A stretch of 64,000 nt of DNA from Jannaschia faecimaris. GTDB taxonomy: Bacteria; Pseudomonadota; Alphaproteobacteria; Rhodobacterales; Rhodobacteraceae. The notes under the pieces were generated by a model. That model was given only the letters and a program-made list of their open reading frames with translations. It ran no database searches and was not told the DNA's origin. Where the stretch lies: positions 1 through 64,000 of the forward strand of contig NZ_FNPX01000018.1 in assembly GCF_900107415.1 (NCBI RefSeq), in the 5' to 3' direction. This document shows, piece after piece, positions 59,650 through 64,000 of the stretch (position 1 is the first letter of the stretch; the number at the start of each line of letters is the position of its first letter). The translations under genes and the position numbers were made by a program.

Positions 59650-61445
59650 TTTTCCGCCGCAAAGTCCGCCACATCGCTACCGATCCGTTCCAGCCGGTCA
59701 ACCCTGCGGTACCGCGTCCGCGTGTGCCCGAAGCGGTCATACCGCGCGAGAACCCCGAGAAGGTCCGGCAACGTTCCGAGCGGCGGCTGAAATTCACGGC
59801 AGTCTGCTTCATGTTCGGTTTCGCAGTCATCGGCTTGAAGATGGGTGCGATCTCCGCCACCGAAGCGCGGGAACCGCGGACCGGTGGCCTTGCTGGGGCG
59901 GGAATCGTCTCGGCCCGTGCAGACATCACCGACCGTGAGGGTCGCGTGCTTGCAACCAACGTGACGGCGGTGGCGCTTTACGCGCAGCCGCATCTGATGG
60001 TTGACCCGCTGGCGGCGGCGGAAGGGCTGGCCAGCATCTTCCCCGACATGAAAGTCGAGACCTGGGCCCGGCGGTTCACTTCAGGCTCCAAGTTTTACTG
60101 GCTAAAAGGAAATATCTCGCCCGAGCAACAGCAGGCCGTGCACGATCTGGGGGAGCCGGGCCTGTTGTTCGGCCAACGAGAGATGCGCGTCTATCCCAAC
60201 GGCCCCCTTGCCAGTCACGTGCTGGGCGGTGCCCGGTACGGTGCACAGGACGTTCGTGCTGCCGAGATAAAGGGAATTGCGGGGGTCGAGGCCGTCTTTG
60301 ACGACTACCTGAGCGATCCGGCCCGCGAAGGCGCGCCGCTGCGCCTTTCCGTCGACCTGTCGGTGCAAACCGCATTGGAGCGTGTGCTCTATTCCGGCAT
60401 GAAGCTGATGAACGCCAAGGGTGCCGCCGCAATCTTGATGGATGTCCACACTGGCGAGATCGTGTCGATGGCCTCGATGCCCGACTTCGACCCGAACGAC
60501 CGACCTGCTGTCTTGACCGCTGGCGACCGTGGCGACGACCCTTTGTTCAATCGCACGGTGCAAGGTGTCTATGAACTGGGTTCGACCTTCAAGATATTTA
60601 CAGTGGCGCAGTCGCTGGAACTGGGCCTGACAAATGCGGGCACCATGATCGACACGTCCGGTCCCCTGCGGCAGGGGCGCTACCGCATCCGCGACTTCCA
60701 TGACTACGGCCCCGAGTTGTCGGTGACCGACGTGATTGTGGAATCCTCGAACATCGGCACCGCGCGCATGGCGTTGGCCGTCGGGTCGAAACGGCAACAG
60801 GAATTCCTTCGCTCGCTGGGCCTCTTCGACGCAACTGCAGTGGAACTGACTGAAGCTCCGGGCGCGCGACCCATTGTACCGGAGCGTTGGCCCGACATAT
60901 CGACCATGACGATCAGCTATGGTCACGGTCTGTCCGCCTCGCCGCTGCACCTGGCGACGGCTTATGCCTCGATTCTGAACGGTGGCACGCGGGTCACGCC
61001 CACGTTGCTGGCGCAGGATGGCAAGATCGAACCCGGCCCCCGCATCGTAAGCCCCCGTGTTTCGGCCGAGGCGCGCCATATGCTGCGCCAGGTGGTGACC
61101 CGTGGAACGGCGTCATTGATGGAGGTCGAGGGATATCAGGTGGGCGGCAAGACCGGCACCGCCGACAAGCCCAGCCCGACGGGTGGATATTACGACGACA
61201 AGACGATCACCACGTTCGCGGGCATCTTCCCCGCGCAGGATCCGAAGTACGTGATCGTCGTCACCCTGGACGAACCGGAGATCTTTGCCGCCGGGGAGGA
61301 CCGCCGGACAGCTGGTTGGACGGCAGTGCCCGTCGCCTCCGAGGTGGTGCGGCGGGTTGCGCCCCTTCTGGGTCTGCGGCCCGATTTTGATCCTGATGTC
61401 GACGCCTTCGGTGCATATCTGACACAGGCCAATGCAAGCCGGTAG
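59646..61445 (+). CDS. ftsI: Septal peptidoglycan transpeptidase FtsI (PBP3)
   Basis: The protein has 599 residues. Cytoplasmic tail, membrane anchor (about 50-66), pedestal domain with R-A-D-I-T-D-R-E-G-R-V-L-A-T-N (91-105), transpeptidase with S-T-F-K (313-316), S-S-N (367-369) and K-T-G-T (502-505). It crosslinks septal peptidoglycan in the divisome together with FtsL and FtsW. The ATG overlaps the ftsL stop. Confidence 0.96.
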   Translation: MIFRRKVRHIATDPFQPVNPAVPRPRVPEAVIPRENPEKVRQRSERRLKFTAVCFMFGFAVIGLKMGAISATEAREPRTGGLAGAGIVSARADITDREGRVLATNVTAVALYAQPHLMVDPLAAAEGLASIFPDMKVETWARRFTSGSKFYWLKGNISPEQQQAVHDLGEPGLLFGQREMRVYPNGPLASHVLGGARYGAQDVRAAEIKGIAGVEAVFDDYLSDPAREGAPLRLSVDLSVQTALERVLYSGMKLMNAKGAAAILMDVHTGEIVSMASMPDFDPNDRPAVLTAGDRGDDPLFNRTVQGVYELGSTFKIFTVAQSLELGLTNAGTMIDTSGPLRQGRYRIRDFHDYGPELSVTDVIVESSNIGTARMALAVGSKRQQEFLRSLGLFDATAVELTEAPGARPIVPERWPDISTMTISYGHGLSASPLHLATAYASILNGGTRVTPTLLAQDGKIEPGPRIVSPRVSAEARHMLRQVVTRGTASLMEVEGYQVGGKTGTADKPSPTGGYYDDKTITTFAGIFPAQDPKYVIVVTLDEPEIFAAGEDRRTAGWTAVPVASEVVRRVAPLLGLRPDFDPDVDAFGAYLTQANASR

Positions 61446-61505
61446 CCGGTTAAGATGGACGCCAACGGTGGCGCGCGGTAGGTCATCGGGGTCGGGGGAC
61501 CGTGG

Positions 61506-62960
61506 ATGGGAAAGACACTTTCTGAACTGGGGCTGACGGGGCCAGCCGACGTGGTGATCGGCGGCCTATCGGTCGACAATCGCACGGTGAGGCCCGGTGA
61601 TCTGTTCGTGGCCTTGCCGGGCGTGGCGACCCATGGTGCACGCTATGCCGCTGATGCATTGGATCGGGGGGCGGTGGCGGTGTTGACCGATCCGGTCGGA
61701 GCCGCAATCCTGCCCGAGGGGGCAGTCGCGATTGCGGTCGAGGACCCTCGCGCGGCCTTGGCCTTTGCCGCGGCACTGATGGCCGGCGCACAGCCCGGCG
61801 TGATGGTCGCGGTTACGGGCACCAACGGCAAGACCAGCGTCGCCAGCTTTACCCGCCAAATCTGGGAGGCGATGGGCCTGCTTGGTGCCAATATTGGAAC
61901 CACGGGCGTGGAGGGTGCATTCCACGCGCCGTCATCCCACACCACGCCCGAGCCGATAACCCTTCATCGCCTGTTGGCCGATATGGCAGCGGCGGGTGTG
62001 ACCCATGCAGCAATGGAGGCTTCCTCCCACGGGTTGGACCAGCGCCGTCTGGAAGCCGTGCGCCTGGCCGCGGCGGGCTTCACGAATTTGACGCAGGATC
62101 ACCTGGACTACCACGGTACGATGGAGGCCTACCTGGCCGCCAAGGCGGGGCTCTTCGACAGGCTTTTGCCGGGCGACGGTGTCGCGGTCATCAATCTGGA
62201 CGACCCCGCCGGCCCCGATCTGGCCGCCGGCTGCGAAGGCCGGGGGCAGGAAGTCATCGGCGTGGGCCGCAACGAAGCCGCGCGCATTCGCCTGACCGGT
62301 CAGCGCTTCGACGCGACTGGGCAGGAAGTCCTGCTCCACTGGCAGGGGCGCGCGTTTTCGGTTCGCCTCGACCTCATCGGCGGATTTCAGGCGGCCAACG
62401 CGCTGCTGGCCGCCGGGTTGGTGATCGGAGCTGGGGAAGACCCGGAGGACACGTTTGCCGCAATGGCAAAACTTGTGGGCGTGCGGGGCCGAATGGAACT
62501 GGCGGCAACGCGGGAAGGTGGGGGCGCGGTATTTGTCGATTATGCGCATACGCCGGATGCCATTTCGACCGCGCTGCAGGCGCTGCGGCCACATGTCATG
62601 GGCAGGATCGTGGCCATCGTCGGCGCGGGTGGCGATCGGGATACGACCAAGCGACCGCTGATGGGCGCTGCGGCTCATGCACATGCCGATGTGGTGATCG
62701 TGACGGACGACAATCCCCGCTCCGAAGACCCGGCCGCAATTCGCGCCGCAGTGATGCAGGGGGTGCCTGAGGCCATCGAGGTGGGCGACCGGGCCGAAGC
62801 GATCCTGCAAGGGGCGGCCATGCTTGAACCGGGCGATGCGCTCTTGATCATGGGCAAGGGCCACGAGAGCGGACAGACCGTGGGCGACATGGTTCTGCCG
62901 TTCGACGATGTGGAGCAGGCTTCGCTGTCGGTTGCGGCGTTGGAAGGACGGGAAGCATGA
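61506..62960 (+). CDS. murE: UDP-MurNAc-tripeptide synthetase MurE
   Basis: The protein has 484 residues. N-terminal UDP-binding domain, ATP loop G-T-N-G-K-T-S (105-111), D-Y-H-G-T-M-E, and D-D-N-P-R-S-E-D-P near 402-410; the D-N-P-R motif indicates meso-diaminopimelate as the added amino acid. Starts 60 bases after ftsI and overlaps murF by four bases. Typical order for the dcw cluster. Confidence 0.96.
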   Translation: MGKTLSELGLTGPADVVIGGLSVDNRTVRPGDLFVALPGVATHGARYAADALDRGAVAVLTDPVGAAILPEGAVAIAVEDPRAALAFAAALMAGAQPGVMVAVTGTNGKTSVASFTRQIWEAMGLLGANIGTTGVEGAFHAPSSHTTPEPITLHRLLADMAAAGVTHAAMEASSHGLDQRRLEAVRLAAAGFTNLTQDHLDYHGTMEAYLAAKAGLFDRLLPGDGVAVINLDDPAGPDLAAGCEGRGQEVIGVGRNEAARIRLTGQRFDATGQEVLLHWQGRAFSVRLDLIGGFQAANALLAAGLVIGAGEDPEDTFAAMAKLVGVRGRMELAATREGGGAVFVDYAHTPDAISTALQALRPHVMGRIVAIVGAGGDRDTTKRPLMGAAAHAHADVVIVTDDNPRSEDPAAIRAAVMQGVPEAIEVGDRAEAILQGAAMLEPGDALLIMGKGHESGQTVGDMVLPFDDVEQASLSVAALEGREA

Positions 62961-64000
62961 CGCTCTGGACTGCGGCTGACGCGGCCAAGGCAACCGGTGG
63001 GCAGGCGATGGGCGACTGGTCGGTCACCGGCTTTGGCATCGACAGCCGGGCCTTGGAGCCGGGGCAGATGTTCGTGGCGTTGAAAGCCGCGCGCGACGGC
63101 CATGACTTCGTGCGTATGGCGCTGGATGCCGGGGCTGGCGCGGCTTTGGTCAGCCGCGTGCCCGAGGGCTGCGAGAACGCGCCGCTGCTGTTGGTGGAGG
63201 ACGTCCAGCGCGCGTTGGAGGCGTTGGGACGCGCGGGCCGGATGCGGACGCGGGCCAAGGTGATCGCGGTCACGGGCAGCGTTGGCAAGACATCGACCAA
63301 GGAGATGCTGCGCCACTGTCTGTCGGCGCAGGGCAGAACCCATGCCGCGATCAAGAGCTATAACAACCATTGGGGTGTGCCTCTGACCTTGGCCGCAATT
63401 CCGGCTGAAGCCGATTTCGCGGTGGTCGAGATCGGGATGAACCATCCGGGCGAAATCGCGCCCTTGTCCGCGCAGGCGCAACCGCATGTGGCCGCGGTGA
63501 TGAACGTGGCCCCCGTACATCTTGAGGCTTTCAATGACGGGCTGCAGGGCATCGCTCGGGAAAAGGCATCGATCTTTACCGGCCTGGTCGCCGGGGGCAC
63601 CGCGATCTGGAATGCTGATCTGGAGGATTCGGACATTCTGGCCGAACGCGGCACCACCTCATTCGGACGCAGTACCGGAGTGGACTGGCGTCTGACGGAG
63701 ATCAAGACAGGATCCGACAGCACCACCTGCGCGGCCGAGACGCCGCTGGGCGAAGTGCTGTATCGCGTCGGCGCGCCGGGGGCGCATTTTGCGCTCAACG
63801 CGCTTGCCGTTCTTGCTGCCATTCATGCCGCGGGAGGCGACGTGGCGCGTGCCGCCGTGAGCTTGGCCGGCTGGACCCCGCCCGAAGGGCGCGGCAAGCG
63901 GCACGCCGTCACGCTGCACCCCGATCAACCGGCCGTCGACCTGATCGACGATGCCTACAATGCCAATCCTGCGTCTGTCGGCGCAGCGCTGGATCTGCTG
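62957..64000 (+). CDS. murF: UDP-MurNAc-pentapeptide synthetase MurF (partial, runs off the window)
   Basis: 348 codons lie in the window with no stop. The ATG at 62957 overlaps murE. The N-terminal domain has F-G-I-D-S-R-A-L-E-P-G-Q-M-F-V-A-L-K, the ATP loop is T-G-S-V-G-K-T-S (106-113), then Y-N-N-H-W-G-V-P-L-T and I-D-D-A-Y-N-A-N-P near the cut end. It adds D-Ala-D-Ala to the muramyl tripeptide. About 110-120 residues should be missing from the C-terminus, to judge by family length. Confidence 0.96.
   Translation, partial: MTLWTAADAAKATGGQAMGDWSVTGFGIDSRALEPGQMFVALKAARDGHDFVRMALDAGAGAALVSRVPEGCENAPLLLVEDVQRALEALGRAGRMRTRAKVIAVTGSVGKTSTKEMLRHCLSAQGRTHAAIKSYNNHWGVPLTLAAIPAEADFAVVEIGMNHPGEIAPLSAQAQPHVAAVMNVAPVHLEAFNDGLQGIAREKASIFTGLVAGGTAIWNADLEDSDILAERGTTSFGRSTGVDWRLTEIKTGSDSTTCAAETPLGEVLYRVGAPGAHFALNALAVLAAIHAAGGDVARAAVSLAGWTPPEGRGKRHAVTLHPDQPAVDLIDDAYNANPASVGAALDLL

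Noticed and set aside
61932-62993. A 353-codon minus-strand frame
   Set aside because: Antisense shadow of murE; no family resemblance.

Overview
The window reads as a chromosomal segment of an alphaproteobacterium of the Rhodobacteraceae (Roseobacter/Rhodobacter-like). The evidence is GC-rich coding DNA, the mraZ-rsmH-ftsL-ftsI-murE-murF order, the hisB-hisH-hisA-hisF-hisE order, TAXI-type TRAP transport, a puuE-uraD fusion, a DUF1127 gene followed by CCUCCUCCC-loop small RNAs (the Cuckoo RNA arrangement known from Rhodobacter sphaeroides), and pilin-like proteins with a GAVTVD signature. No species call is possible from sequence reading alone.

Layout. Positions 1-5.6 kb are accessory: a small zincin-like protein, an HYR-domain autotransporter-like surface protein, and a decayed IS481 transposase. 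Positions 5.7-12 kb hold a candidate C1/sulfur module: a DmdA/GcvT-like protein, an IclR regulator divergent from a SELENBP1-type methanethiol oxidase, a 2Fe-2S ferredoxin, a CoA-binding protein and an SLC13-type anion permease. Positions 12.6-21.1 kb hold a leftward Tad/Flp pilus operon (flp-cpaB-tadG-tadE-tadE-cpaE-cpaF-tadB-tadC) that lacks a secretin and a prepilin peptidase, with a LuxR-type regulator beyond it. Positions 24.2-31.3 kb hold a ureide/urate catabolic block (allA, puuE-uraD, uraH, puuD) followed by a TAXI TRAP transporter. Positions 31.4-37.2 kb carry an SDR, two membrane proteins (YihY, AI-2E family), a secreted protein, tRNA-Tyr, rlmB, a zinc-ribbon protein, a structured RNA candidate and a second CoA-binding protein.

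Positions 37.5-42.4 kb are the histidine genes on the minus strand, interrupted between hisH and hisA by two plus-strand genes (DUF2147 and a pilin-like glycine-rich protein). Positions 42.6-46.9 kb carry an RTX/Hint secreted protein with an apparent frameshift, tRNA-Gly and a second pilin-like protein. Then follow pyruvate carboxylase, a ZIP transporter, uvrD, the DUF1127-small RNA locus, an MFS exporter, an Mrp/ApbC iron-sulfur carrier and, from 57.7 kb, the start of the division and cell-wall (dcw) cluster, cut by the window end inside murF.

The most striking structure is at 53860-54233: eight consecutive hairpins on the minus strand, each with a pyrimidine loop built on the CCUCC(U)CCC anti-Shine-Dalgarno motif. 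They lie directly downstream of a DUF1127 gene, and the last hairpin is an intrinsic terminator. This is an enlarged version of the four-member CcsR array of R. sphaeroides. No CRISPR array or intact mobile element was seen.
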